A stretch of 50,002 nucleotides of DNA, taken from the NCBI RefSeq assembly GCF_009765865.1, contig NZ_LMUQ01000009.1, positions 1-50,002 on the forward strand, written 5' to 3'. Source of the DNA: Acidisoma sp. L85 (GTDB taxonomy: Bacteria; Pseudomonadota; Alphaproteobacteria; Acetobacterales; Acetobacteraceae). Position numbers and translations under genes: made by a program. Below the pieces are notes generated by a model. It was not told the DNA's origin. It saw only the letters and a program-made list of their open reading frames with translations, and searched no databases. Numbering within the stretch: the first letter of the stretch is position 1; the number at the start of each line of letters is the position of its first letter. Of the stretch, positions 26,699 to 35,841 are shown one piece after another.

Positions 26699-27534
26699 AG
26701 CTTGTCACCTTTTCAATCGGTAGCGCTGCGCATGTCGGTTGTCTCGTGGGAGAGGTCGTCGTCGATCTGACAAGTGCCGCGCCCACCATGAAGACTTTAA
26801 TCGAGGGGGGAGCACCGCTCCTGGCGAAAGCAGGCGAGGTTCTCAAGTCCGCACCACGGTTTCCGCTGAACTCTATTCGGTTACTGGCACCGATTCCAAA
26901 TCCATCCAAGGTCCTATGCTGCGGCATCAATTACCGCAGTCACGCCGAGGAGAATCCGAATGCCGTAATGCCGAGCGAGCCTTTTTTCTTCGCAAAGCTT
27001 CCATCTAGCGTCATTGGTCCAGATGACCCGATCCCTTATCCGCCTCGAACCGCACAGCTGGACTACGAGGTTGAATTCGCCGCGGTGATCGGAAAGCAAC
27101 TTCGCCGGGCGCAAGAAGAGGATGTGATGTCGGCGGTGTTCGGATACACGCTCCTCAATGATGTTTCGGCGCGCGACGTCCAGTTCAAGGACAATCAAAT
27201 CACACTTGGCAAGAATTTTGATGGCTTTGCACCAATCGGGCCTTGCATAGTGACAACCGATGAACTGAGTCGCCCCGATGCCATAGGTCTGCGGACCCGG
27301 CTCAACGGGCGGCTGTTGCAAAATGGATCAACCTCTGACTGGCTGTTCTCCCTGCCTCGCATCATAGCCTCGCTCTCGCAGGTGATGACGCTGCAGCCTG
27401 GCGACATCGTCACCACAGGAACGCCAGCCGGTGTAGGTTTCTTTCAAAAGCCGCAAGTCTTTATGCATCCCGGTGACGTGATTGAGATTGAGGGGGATGT
27501 TATTGGCACTCTTCGTAACACCATCGCGGCGTGA
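26695..27534 (+). CDS. Fumarylacetoacetate hydrolase family protein
   Basis: The 279-residue protein has a short N-terminal domain and the FAH catalytic domain: KVLCCGINYRSHAEEN, QLDYEVEFAAVIGKQ carrying the metal-binding glutamates, GYTLLNDVSARDVQ, LGKNFDGFAPIGP and QPGDIVTTGTPAGVGFF. Family members cleave or decarboxylate diketo acids. In sugar pathways they hydrolyse 2,4-diketo-3-deoxy acids, as in L-fucose or L-rhamnose oxidation. It is the last gene of the operon and its placement after a dehydrogenase fits that role. Substrate not established. Confidence 0.9.
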   Translation: MKLVTFSIGSAAHVGCLVGEVVVDLTSAAPTMKTLIEGGAPLLAKAGEVLKSAPRFPLNSIRLLAPIPNPSKVLCCGINYRSHAEENPNAVMPSEPFFFAKLPSSVIGPDDPIPYPPRTAQLDYEVEFAAVIGKQLRRAQEEDVMSAVFGYTLLNDVSARDVQFKDNQITLGKNFDGFAPIGPCIVTTDELSRPDAIGLRTRLNGRLLQNGSTSDWLFSLPRIIASLSQVMTLQPGDIVTTGTPAGVGFFQKPQVFMHPGDVIEIEGDVIGTLRNTIAA

Positions 27535-27769
27535 ATTTCCGACATGGCAGATCACCGTAAGAGCCCCCGAGATCAGACGGGCGCGCGAGAGCACGCATCC
27601 GTTCTTCATCTCCGCGATGACTTCCACATGCACGTTGCATATGCAGCTCCGTATCAAGCTACATTAGATAGGCGACCGGCAACTCAATACGGTGTTGAGC
27701 ACCAAGACGGCGACCTCATGTATCCATGATACGCGGCCTCAGGCGGACTCGCCATCAACCTGAGCGGCC

Positions 27770-28090
27770 TTACACCTTGGGTTCAATTCCGCGTTCCCGG
27801 CGCCACTCCACCTCTGAGGCAAGCTCATCGGCGAACCGGGCTTTTGCTTGCCTCAGAGCATCCCCAATCGCAGCAGAAGCTTCAGTAGGGTCAAGCAGGC
27901 GCCGGAGCTCGGAGGCGCAATCGTCCGCCTTCTTCTGCCAATGAGCTTCGCGCTCACGCTCCCGGTCATGACGGAATGCCAGAACGTTCCACAAATAGAA
28001 CCGAAGCCGGATGAATGCTGTTCTGCGGGGGGCGTTGTATTCCTCGGAGGTGGAATGAGGAAATGAGTATCGGCCCGCGATATATGGCAT
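27770..28090 (-). CDS. Small hypothetical protein
   Basis: A 106-codon frame ends in a strongly helical, charged stretch: DREREREAHWQKKADDCASE, LRRLLDPTEASAAIGDALRQ and AKARFADELASEVEWRRERG. The heptad-like charge pattern looks like a real coiled-coil or helical protein. No family recognised and no clear ribosome site at 28090. It may be truncated at the N-terminus, since it sits beside IS relics. Confidence 0.35.
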   Translation of the reverse strand: MPYIAGRYSFPHSTSEEYNAPRRTAFIRLRFYLWNVLAFRHDREREREAHWQKKADDCASELRRLLDPTEASAAIGDALRQAKARFADELASEVEWRRERGIEPKV

Positions 28091-28454
28091 CCGCTACCCC
28101 CGTCGGGGCGAGCCTTGTAGCGGCGGCAGGCGTAAGCTCATTGGATTCGCCCAGGTTGGAGTTTGCGAGCCTGCTGTTAAAGCGGTGGCAGCAGCCTCGC
28201 ACAAGTGGCCCAACCCAACGGGCAACCGATAGCAGATTCGAAGAAGAATTTGGTACCCGAGGGCGGCTCAGTGGTCAGATGACCATCTCGGTTTTTTTTC
28301 GCCCATGGCAGGTTCGCGTTGGGCACCTGCGATGCCCAAGGGTGTAGTTCTTCGGTCGCGCTGCATCCGCCGAACTCCGCAATTCGCCGATACCGAGATT
28401 CGGGCGTGTGGGCCTCCGCCTGCGCCAGGGTCCTGCCAACCTCCAAGCCCGGCA
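28091..28454. other. Stretch without supported gene beside IS3 relic
   Basis: A minus-strand frame (28177-28479) includes LEVGRTLAQAEAHTPESRYR but I cannot assign it, and it overlaps the transposase remnant on the other strand. It could be decayed IS sequence or a host gene remnant. Confidence 0.35.
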
Positions 28455-28542
28455 CGCCGAACGTGCCAGGCGCCTGCACTCGGCGCTCGGTTATCGATCG
28501 CCAGACGGTTTCGAAACCCGACTCGCCGAGAGGGTAGCTTAG
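28455..28542 (+). pseudogene. IS3-family transposase C-terminus, remnant (copy 1)
   Basis: The plus strand encodes [20 protein letters not shown] then AERVA and TAG at 28540-28542. R-L-H-S-A-L-G-Y-x-x-P is the hallmark end of IS3-family OrfB transposases. Only about 28 codons remain. It faces the better preserved copy 2 on the opposite strand, whose end reads [20 protein letters not shown]. The stop codon lies within the first units of an AGCTT repeat. Confidence 0.75.
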
Positions 28543-28580
28543 CTTAGCTTAGCTTAGCTTAGCTTAGCTTAGCTTAGCTT
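28536..28580. repeat. (AGCTT)9 pentanucleotide microsatellite
   Basis: Nine uninterrupted AGCTT units span 45 bases, beginning at the last codons of the copy 1 transposase. Between transposase stop and terminal repeat, copy 1 has 49 bases and copy 2 has 14. The 35-base difference equals exactly seven pentamers, so the tract probably arose by slippage from a short AGCTTAG-like seed at the stop codon. Confidence 0.95.
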
Positions 28581-28591
28581 CTCCTTCCCCA

Positions 28592-28701
28592 GTCCAGCCG
28601 GAGGGGTTCACTCCATCCCCGGGTCACATCTCAACGGAAATCCACACCCAGGTTGAAGCGCTCGATGGATCGCCGATTGGAGTGAACCCCTGCGGCTGGA
28701 C
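28592..28701. repeat. Inverted terminal repeats of two convergent IS3-type relics
   Basis: The 23 bases at 28592-28614 match the reverse complement of 28679-28701 at 22 of 23 positions. Each follows the stop codon of an IS3-type transposase relic (28542 plus strand, 28716 minus strand), so they are best read as the right-hand terminal repeats of two related elements placed tail to tail. The 64 bases between them are then host DNA or scar. Confidence 0.7.
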
Positions 28702-28715
28702 ACCCTGGGTCAGAA

Positions 28716-29192
28716 CTAAGCGACATGCGGGACCAGTTGGCGTTCAAACTCGTCGGGTGGGCGGTAGCCAAGCGCCGAGTGCAAGCGCTTGGCGTTGTAA
28801 ACGTCCTCGATGAACCGCGGCAAACGCTGCGCGACATCTTGGAACGTCTCATAGCCATCGATGTAGATGTCCTCGACCTTCAGCGTCTTCATGAAACTCT
28901 CTGCCTGGGCATTGTGGTATGGGTTACCGACAGAACTCATCGAGCCGAGCAGACTTGCCTCGGTTAGGGCCCGACGGTAGGCCTCACTCGCATACTGCCC
29001 TCCACGGTCGGTATGGAAGATGCATCCAGCGGGAGGATGGCGGGTCGCCAATGCCGATTTCAGGGCAGCCAGTGCCAGATTGGTATCGATCGTGCGCGAG
29101 ATGGCATAGCCGACCACCTTGCGGCTGCACGCGTCTAGGATAGCAGCCAAGTAGCAGAACCCTATTGGACCTAAGCGGGTCGGGGGCAACAT
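28716..29192 (-). pseudogene. IS3-family transposase OrfB, N-terminally truncated (copy 2)
   Basis: The 158-codon frame contains the rve/DDE integrase core: [37 protein letters not shown] with the second catalytic aspartate, and [20 protein letters not shown] with the catalytic glutamate in A-E-S-F. It ends [18 protein letters not shown]. The first catalytic aspartate (normally in a T-D-I-T-Y motif just before F-x-Y-L-A) and the whole OrfA/N-terminal region are absent, so the element is dead. Intact OrfB is nearer 280 residues. Confidence 0.85.
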
Positions 29193-29414
29193 TCCAGCTC
29201 AGTCACCCGCAGATAGGATGCGTTGTGCCAGTATCCGCCAACGTGGTGAAATTGCCAAGTAGATACGCGCGTTATGGCTTATATCCACCGATGGGCCATT
29301 ACGCTACGTCCCGAATGATGCCTATGGTCCAAGTGCTGAACTTAATCGACAGACATCTCGGGGCTAGTCTCGCGGCCCACGGTTCTTGAGGGGCAGCAGG
29401 TGCATACGGACTAA

Positions 29415-30190
29415 GTGGTGATTCAACTTGGCGACCGCCGATACCGGATCATGCTCGACGGCGCGCGCGCGAAGCTCGCGCAGTCGGCGCTCGCGCTCCA
29501 GGCGATGAAGGACGACTATCGGCGCATGCTGAAGGACGTCGAGACGACCAAGGCGAAAGTCGTTGGCGATCAGGCATGGTTTACTTCGGTTCAGGAGCGG
29601 TCGATCACACAGCTCGCGCGCCCCGGTGGCAATGACGATGCCCGTCAAGCAGATGCCGGTCTAAGGATGTCCAGGCAGTATCGCGAGAGGGGCAGCGTAA
29701 GCTCAGCCACGCGGTCTTGGGCGCCCTTGAACGGCATCGTGACGAATGTCGAGGGCCTGCAGCGCGGTCAGTGTCTTGCCGCCTCTGCTCACGTCTTTGA
29801 CCTCGTCTCGACCAGCGATGTGTTCGTCACAGCAGAGCCGAAGGAGACGCAGCTGACCAATGTCTTGCCGGGCTCTTCGGTGACGATCACTGTAGGTATC
29901 AATCTAGGCCAAGCGTGGAAGAATCAGCTGGAGAGCATCGCGCCCGCATTGGTCGCAATTTTCCTTGCTGCCGGCCGGAACTCCTCGGCAACTGGGTGAA
30001 GGTCTGCAGCGCATGCCGATCCGCGCGAAGATCACAGGCGGGACCTCTGAAGATCCGCCGCGGGCCGACATGAGCGTCGTCGGCAACATCGACCAATACA
30101 AAAGGGTAGCACATCGCTACCTCAGCCAGCGTCCGATCTGGATTGGCCACGTCAAATTTTCTATCGCGTGGTTGGGCCACACCCGAGGAA
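29415..30190 (+). pseudogene. emrA: EmrA/HlyD-type membrane fusion protein, truncated and frameshifted
   Basis: The open part begins IQLGDRRYRIMLDGARAKLA, the end of the first lipoyl half-motif and the start of the coiled-coil hairpin of a membrane fusion protein. It continues with SWAPLNGIVTNVEGLQRGQC, the second lipoyl half, and KETQLTNVLPGSSVTITV, the beta-barrel domain. The N-terminal membrane anchor is missing. Near 29990 the frame breaks: GNWVKV continues in another frame as LQRMPIRAKI, normal for the family, through ADMSVVGNID to about 30190. It precedes emrB in the usual order, so the pump probably lacks its periplasmic adaptor. Confidence 0.75.
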
Positions 30191-30197
30191 AAAAGCT

Positions 30198-31733
30198 ATG
30201 CCTGCGAAACAAGCGCCAGATGGCACGAACCGGGCAGCGATTACTGTCTGCGTAATCCTCGCCACCCTCATGCAGGCGCTTGACACGACCATCGCCAACG
30301 TGGCGCTGCCCTACATGCAGGGAAGTGTCTCGGCAAGCCAGGACCAGATCGACTGGGTGCTGACTTCGTATATCGTCGCCGCCGCCATCATGACGCCGCC
30401 TACCGGGTTTCTTGCCGGACGCTTCGGACTTAAGCGTCTTTTCCTCGTCTCCGTCGTCGGCTTCACCATCGCCTCGATGCTATGCGGGATGGCGCAATCC
30501 CTGGTGCAGATCGTGCTGTTCCGCGTGCTGCAAGGCTTGTTCGGGGCTGCTCTCGTCCCACTTTCACAAACCGTACTGCTCAACATCAATCCTCCGGAGC
30601 GGCAGGGCTCTGCGATGGCGCTCTGGGGCGTCGCGGTGATGGCCGGTCCCGTCCTCGGACCGGTGCTCGGTGGCTGGCTGACCGAAGCCTATACTTGGCG
30701 CTACGTCTTCTACATCAACCTGCCGATCGGCATCCTCGCCTTCCTCGGCATGACCATCTTTCTGACCGAGACCCCCCGAAACACTGTAACAAAGCTGGAC
30801 TGGTTCGGTTTCACGACGCTGAGCCTTTCCATCGGCGCCATGCAGGTGGCGTTGGATCGCGGCGAGCAGCTTGATTGGTTCAGCTCGCGCGAGATCATCA
30901 TTGAGACGGTCACGGCCTCCGTCGCCTTCTATCTGTTCCTCGTCCATACCTTCACGGCGAAGGCGCCCTTCGTGAGGCCGTCACTGTTCAGGGATCGCAA
31001 CTTCACGGCCGGTACGCTTTTCGTGGCGATCGTTGGCCTCACCTATTACGCCTCGCTGGCGCTTCAGCCGCCCTATCTGCAGGATCTCATGAACTACCCG
31101 ATCGTCAGCGCCGGCCTTGTGATGGGACCACGTGGCGTCGGCACGATGGGTGCCATGCTGGTCGTCGGGCGGCTGATCGGCCGTGTCGACACCCGTTACC
31201 TGCTCGCCCTCGGGCTTGGGCTCACAGCCTGGTCCTTCTACGTGATGACCGGCTGGACGCCGGACATCTCACAGACGACGATCATCCTCATCGGTGTGAT
31301 CCAGGGCATCGGCCTTGGCTTCCTCTTCGTGCCCCTCAGCGCCGCGAGCCTGGCGACGCTATCTGTGGACCGGCGGGCCGAGGGCGCCGGCATCTTCAGC
31401 CTCGCGCGCAACATCGGCTCCAGCGTCGGCATTTCGGTAGTAAACAGCCTTCTGACACAGAATACGCAGCTGAACCACGCTGAGATTGCGGAACACGTAA
31501 CGGCCTTCAACCATGCCTTCGCAAACCTGGCGATCGCCCATTTCTGGGACCCGGTCACGGGCGCCGGCCAAGCCGCACTCGATGCCGTCGTCACACGCCA
31601 AGCCCAGATCATCGCCTATATCGACGACTACAAGCTGCTGATGATCGCCACGCTCGCGGTGATTCCGCTTTTGATTGTCTTCAAGAAGCCAGCCAGAGGT
31701 GTCGCAGCAGATGCCCACGTTGTTATGGACTGA
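30198..31733 (+). CDS. emrB: EmrB/QacA-type MFS multidrug transporter (DHA2, 14 helices)
   Basis: From ATG 30198 the protein is 511 residues. Signatures: LMQALDTTIANVALPYMQGS (motif D1), a motif-A loop GFLAGRFGLKRLFLV, RVLQGLFGAALVPLSQ (motif B), and GVAVMAGPVLGPVLGGWLTE (motif C, typical of exporters). About fourteen hydrophobic helices are seen. GAGGA 8-12 bases upstream supports this start over the open frame at 30168. It would export drugs or hydrophobic compounds by proton antiport, normally with EmrA, which is broken here. Confidence 0.92.
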   Translation: MPAKQAPDGTNRAAITVCVILATLMQALDTTIANVALPYMQGSVSASQDQIDWVLTSYIVAAAIMTPPTGFLAGRFGLKRLFLVSVVGFTIASMLCGMAQSLVQIVLFRVLQGLFGAALVPLSQTVLLNINPPERQGSAMALWGVAVMAGPVLGPVLGGWLTEAYTWRYVFYINLPIGILAFLGMTIFLTETPRNTVTKLDWFGFTTLSLSIGAMQVALDRGEQLDWFSSREIIIETVTASVAFYLFLVHTFTAKAPFVRPSLFRDRNFTAGTLFVAIVGLTYYASLALQPPYLQDLMNYPIVSAGLVMGPRGVGTMGAMLVVGRLIGRVDTRYLLALGLGLTAWSFYVMTGWTPDISQTTIILIGVIQGIGLGFLFVPLSAASLATLSVDRRAEGAGIFSLARNIGSSVGISVVNSLLTQNTQLNHAEIAEHVTAFNHAFANLAIAHFWDPVTGAGQAALDAVVTRQAQIIAYIDDYKLLMIATLAVIPLLIVFKKPARGVAADAHVVMD

Positions 31734-32269
31734 GTCAGGTATCGTCCGCTATGCGCCGCCAAGTGCCGACGCAGGATACAAGGGCGGAGGTCATCGTAAA
31801 GGGTTGATGGTTCTGTAATCGGACCGCAGCCGTGAGTATGGTGAGCTCCGCGATCTACTCCGCCCTCGCCGTCGTCACAGTCAGATCATCTCAGCCGCTC
31901 TCCGCCGTTCCCGCTTCGTCAAAGGTGTCAGAATTGGGCTCAACATCATGCAGGCCATTTCGAAGGTCAGCCACTTTCAGCAAGTATGTATTTCGTGACG
32001 GAGTGCTGACAGAAGCCATACGATCGAGGCAGACTGGAGGACCCGCTCCAGCACCGTGGTATCTGCGCTCCAACTGTCACGGGCCAGCCGGCAGCTAGGC
32101 AAGGCGAGACGCGGACGTCTGATCTGACAATAACCCGCCCCAAGGTAGTCACGAAGTTAAGCACATTGTGCGGCGGACGCACTGCCAAGGGCCCTGTCCA
32201 GTACGGTTGACGAGCGCGACACGCTCAATCCGGATTAGGATGACGATTCTTAGATAGACCATTGGCAAT
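31734..32269. other. Intergenic stretch without recognisable gene
   Basis: Only short frames on both strands (for example 31967-32188 minus, 73 codons) without ribosome sites or motifs. No clear terminator after emrB. Confidence 0.4.
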
Positions 32270-32731
32270 CTACAAGAGATGTTGTGACGCAGGATGGTGG
32301 AACGGCATGAGACCTTTCTTTCTAAATGTTGCTCCTAGCCGCACGAGTATTGCCGCAACAATGAGCATAGGTTCCGTGCAAGGACGATTGTCTGCCTGAG
32401 CGAGCAATAGGGTGGCAGATTCCACGAGAGACTCTGCCAATGGCTTAACGCTGCCATTCGGCAATCGCGCACCGATAGGCATCATCATCGTGATCCACCT
32501 GTCAGAGAGATCCTGCAGTGTAGCGCCCGAGCCGCGGAGCTTTGTCCAAACAGTCATTTCACTTTGTCGCGACAGAGCCGGTAGAAGTGTCTGTGGCTCT
32601 CGTTCGCCTCGGACCAATATATCATGCGAACATTTTACTTCTCGCTCTCTCTGTGCCGTTCGAGCTTGTCGAGCACCGATGGTAGCCTGATTGGTGTTGA
32701 GCATCCTCTCGGCGCCGGCTGCTTCTGACAT
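32270..32731 (-). CDS. Hypothetical protein
   Basis: From ATG 32731 a 153-codon frame reads MSEAAGAERMLNTNQATIGA and continues with TLQDLSDRWITMMMPIGARL, PLAESLVESATLLLAQADNR and MLIVAAILVRLGATFRKKGL. The amphipathic helices in the C-terminal half look protein-like. I do not recognise a family. The longer frame up to 32968 is low-complexity and probably not translated. Confidence 0.35.
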   Translation of the reverse strand: MSEAAGAERMLNTNQATIGARQARTAQREREVKCSHDILVRGEREPQTLLPALSRQSEMTVWTKLRGSGATLQDLSDRWITMMMPIGARLPNGSVKPLAESLVESATLLLAQADNRPCTEPMLIVAAILVRLGATFRKKGLMPFHHPASQHLL

Positions 32732-33090
32732 ATATTTAAGGGATCGTCGACGTCCCGAACCTGTTAACCTTGCCCTTGTTGCGCGGGCGACAAAGTCGAG
32801 TCTAAAAGTACCGGTGTTGCACCGCACTTTTGCGCGCCTTGACCCGACGCGCATGCCGTGGCCTTCGTACTCAAGTGCTCGACATACGTTCCAAAACGAG
32901 GCGAGGTCGTCAACGGTAGCGCGTTCGGGCAAACTCCCGCTCGCGGCGGAAGGTGACGACGAGCACATATCGGAAGGACGGCCGCGAAAGCCCTGGCGGC
33001 CTAGCGTTTCGGTCCCTGCCAGTTGATGGGCAGAGCGCGCTTGCTCGGTCCATTTCGGAATTCGAACGGACGTGACCGCAGGTCATGCCG
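32732..33090. other. Intergenic stretch without recognisable gene
   Basis: Between the hypothetical protein and the end of the Bcr/CflA pump. It has arginine/serine-rich frames only; no motif, repeat or terminator seen. Confidence 0.4.
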
Positions 33091-34269
33091 TCATTCACCA
33101 GAACGCCGGCTCGCAATCCAAAAGGCGAACTGGCTGACAATTCCAGCGCCAGTCAGCACTAGAGCCGCTGAAAGTGCGGGATCATCCCCGACACCAGCGA
33201 GGCTCGTGCAAAGTGCTCCGACGGCCATCTGGACGAAGCCATATAAACCTGAGGCAGAACCAACCACCTGAGGATTGACGCTGATGGCCTGGGTCAATGC
33301 CATTGGAGCCGCCGTCCCGACACCCACCGAAAAAATGAAGACCGTTGAGACCGCGAGCCACAGCGAGAGATGACCCGCAAGTATGCCGACAAGTAATACA
33401 GCTACCGCGGCAACGCTTATACAATTAGTTCCTATGAGAAGCGGCACCATTGGAAGTCGGTGAATAAGCCGGCTAGCCAACATGCTACCAATCCAGATAC
33501 CGGCGATCAGAATTGCTAGATAAATACCGACTTCATTGGTCGGGCGATGTAGCTCATTAACGAAAACGAAGGGTGCGACAGCAATGAAGGCATAGACAGA
33601 TGTCGTTGCGCAACCTCCGCCAACCGAGTAGCCGATAAAGCGCGCCGAAACGAGTAGCGAGCAGTAATTGCGAGCCAGAATGGCAAGGTTGGGGCTTGTC
33701 CGCGCGCCCGTCTCAGGCAGGCGTGTGGTGGTTAGGATGAAGTTAACCAGCCCGAGCAAACACAGAAAAATGAAGATCGATCGCCAGCCAAGGGAATAGG
33801 CCATCAGGTTGCCTAAGACCGGCGCGAGACCGGGGCCTAGCGTTACCATGAGGTTCATCAGAGCCAGACGTCGCGCAGTATCCTTCGGCGCCGACGTATC
33901 ACGCACGATCGCGCGGGCGATCACAAGGCCTGCACACCCACCCAAAGCTTGAAAGAGACGCGCGCAGATCAGGAAGTGGATACTGGGTGCAAATGCCCCT
34001 GCGAAGCCAGAAAGCGTATAAATCACCAGACCCGCCATCAGCACGCTGCGGCGCCCAAACCGGTCGGATAGCGGTCCGTAGAAGAGCTGTCCTACGGCAA
34101 GGCCTAGAATGTAGAGGCTTACCGTCATCTGAACCGAGGATATGCTTGCATGTAGGTCTACGGCGACGATCGGCAGCGCGGGCACAAAGATGTGCATCGC
34201 GAAGGTGCCGCTGAAGGTGATGAGAGCCAGCAACCAGAGCGGCGGAGCATTGTGGTTTAGTTTCGCCAT
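33091..34269 (-). CDS. Bcr/CflA family MFS drug transporter
   Basis: From ATG 34269 the product is 392 residues with about twelve membrane helices. It begins MAKLNHNAPPLWLLALITFS and has FVPALPIVAVDLHASISSVQ, motif A GPLSDRFGRRSVLM, RLFQALGGCAGLVIARAIVR (motif B), and LMVTLGPGLAPVLGNLM (motif C). This matches the bicyclomycin/chloramphenicol-resistance subfamily. Upstream residues in the open frame (to 34347) are cysteine/arginine-rich and unlikely. It is a single gene without regulatory neighbour on the same strand. Confidence 0.88.
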   Translation of the reverse strand: MAKLNHNAPPLWLLALITFSGTFAMHIFVPALPIVAVDLHASISSVQMTVSLYILGLAVGQLFYGPLSDRFGRRSVLMAGLVIYTLSGFAGAFAPSIHFLICARLFQALGGCAGLVIARAIVRDTSAPKDTARRLALMNLMVTLGPGLAPVLGNLMAYSLGWRSIFIFLCLLGLVNFILTTTRLPETGARTSPNLAILARNYCSLLVSARFIGYSVGGGCATTSVYAFIAVAPFVFVNELHRPTNEVGIYLAILIAGIWIGSMLASRLIHRLPMVPLLIGTNCISVAAVAVLLVGILAGHLSLWLAVSTVFIFSVGVGTAAPMALTQAISVNPQVVGSASGLYGFVQMAVGALCTSLAGVGDDPALSAALVLTGAGIVSQFAFWIASRRSGE

Positions 34270-34744
34270 CGCCAATCTACCCACTGCCGTCGCCACCTGT
34301 TCGCCTCGTCTGACTTGCCTTATGCAGGCGCGACATGCGAGGATCAAGGGCTTGACGCTGGGCCGGTCACGGACGGTGCGCGACTTCTAGCCACTTGCTT
34401 TTGATGCCCGGCTAGACCCAGACACTATATGGGTCGGCTCATCACCTGCGTGCTCATGGCAATGCCCAAGAATGTAGAAGCCTAAGCGGGCGTTCAACGA
34501 AGCCTGCTCAGAGTTGTTGAGAAGCCGACACTCGGAAGAGACGGCTTGAGGCTACAACGGAACCGCCCTCAGGGTCTGGCCTCACGGCTTGACGCATCGG
34601 ACCTGGCGCTAGCTGGCAGACGCTGACGGCCGAGGGCGTGCGTCTGGTGGCACAAGAGACCGCGGGTGCCACGCAGCGAACTGCTAAGCCTTTGAGGACG
34701 GCTCTACACAACTGCCACTTGTCGTCTCTCGTGCTCGTTCCGCT
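34270..34744. other. Intergenic stretch without recognisable gene
   Basis: Contains the upstream region of the Bcr/CflA gene on the minus strand and the 3' flank of the HlyD gene. Only short arginine-rich frames. No terminator recognised. Confidence 0.4.
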
Positions 34745-35629
34745 CTATGATTCGGGACGTGCCGCGCGTGGTTGAATGTAGACCGTAGCGGTCAAGCCCA
34801 CGACCAGATTGGCAGCTGAGGGAACGTGCGCCAGCGCGATGAGCACCGGGACACGCTGCGCCAGTTGCACCCAAGTAAAGGTTGGATTGATGTTTGCGAG
34901 GAGCCCGGCGCTGGATGTCCGCTCCTGATCAGCAATGCCGCCCGCAATGCTCGACACTTTTCCCTCCAACGCGTCCTGTTGACCCATGATGTGGATCACG
35001 GCGCTATCCCCGACACGGATACGAGACAGCTTTGTCTCCTCGAAATAGCCTTCCACACGTATTGAATCGGTGTCGATGAGGGCCATTACGGGATTACCCG
35101 TGGAAACGTAGTCGCCGGGCTGAAGCGAGAGGTTCGTGATGACACCATCGACCGAGGCTCTCACATTGGACCGCGCTAGATCCAGCTTAGCCAGATCGAG
35201 TGCGGCCAAAGCTTCCTGGTAGTCCGACAGGGCCCTGACGACCGAGGTTCCGTTTTGCTCCACGCTCTGGCGGGCTTCAAAGTTGCCAAGATTCTGGGAA
35301 CGCTGGAAGTCCCGATGCGCCTGGTCGAGGGCGGACTTGCGGCCAAGCGCAACGGCTTCTGCCTGCTGAAGCGCAATCTGAAAGCGCCCACGGTCAATCT
35401 GGAATAGGATGTCACCGTGATGAACGACGGTGTTGTCTTGGACGAGAACTTTATCGACGAGTCCCGAGACGTCCGGTGCGATGCCGACGACATCCGCCCT
35501 GACATGGGCATCCCGCGTCCATGGCTCGACCATGTAGTAGTCCCAAATCCCCCTTCCGACAAAGATTGCCGCAATGACCACGGCGAGGGTGACGGCAACG
35601 CGGGCGGCGGTGGCGAACGATCGGGTCAT
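34745..35629 (-). CDS. HlyD/AaeA-type membrane fusion protein
   Basis: The 294-residue protein begins with one membrane anchor (VAVTLAVVIAAIFVGRGIWD), then YYMVEPWTRDAHVRADVVGI, the classic start of AaeA/EmrA-like adaptors. A coiled-coil hairpin spans about 75-140 between lipoyl halves (SGLVDKVLVQDNTVVHHGDI and VDGVITNLSLQPGDYVS), followed by the barrel domain. It links the FUSC pump to the periplasm or outer membrane. It is last in a marR-FUSC-DUF1656-hlyD operon and overlaps the DUF1656 gene by 4 bases. Confidence 0.92.
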   Translation of the reverse strand: MTRSFATAARVAVTLAVVIAAIFVGRGIWDYYMVEPWTRDAHVRADVVGIAPDVSGLVDKVLVQDNTVVHHGDILFQIDRGRFQIALQQAEAVALGRKSALDQAHRDFQRSQNLGNFEARQSVEQNGTSVVRALSDYQEALAALDLAKLDLARSNVRASVDGVITNLSLQPGDYVSTGNPVMALIDTDSIRVEGYFEETKLSRIRVGDSAVIHIMGQQDALEGKVSSIAGGIADQERTSSAGLLANINPTFTWVQLAQRVPVLIALAHVPSAANLVVGLTATVYIQPRAARPES

Positions 35630-35835
35630 GTCGGGAGCTTTTGGGTGATGGCGACAAGCGCGCCGAGAATGAGAACATAAAGGGCAACATTAAAAAGCGA
35701 GCGATGCCAAACAAGCCTGTATCCGCCAACTCGGGTGAGAATCACGCGGATCACAGACACGATGAGATAGGCAATCACCATGAGCCCGGCCAGGCTTGGT
35801 ATGAGGATTCCGTAGATATCGAGTTGGGCTGGCAC
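35626..35835 (-). CDS. DUF1656 (AaeX-like) small membrane protein
   Basis: This 69-residue protein has two hydrophobic helices (GILIPSLAGLMVIAYLIVSV and SLFNVALYVLILGALVAITQ) separated by a short basic loop with V-W-H-x-x-L-F, the DUF1656 pattern. Such genes lie between the FUSC pump and HlyD adaptor in Aae-type operons; their role in the pump is unclear. The start lies 6 bases after the FUSC stop and the end overlaps the adaptor start. Confidence 0.9.
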   Translation of the reverse strand: MPAQLDIYGILIPSLAGLMVIAYLIVSVIRVILTRVGGYRLVWHRSLFNVALYVLILGALVAITQKLPT

Positions 35836-35841
35836 GTCTCG

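Noticed and set aside
28177-28479. Minus-strand ORF of 100 codons beside the IS3 relic
   Set aside because: It overlaps the copy 1 transposase end on the other strand and matches no family I know.
28536-28580. CRISPR-like array
   Set aside because: The repeat is a 5-bp tandem microsatellite with no spacers.
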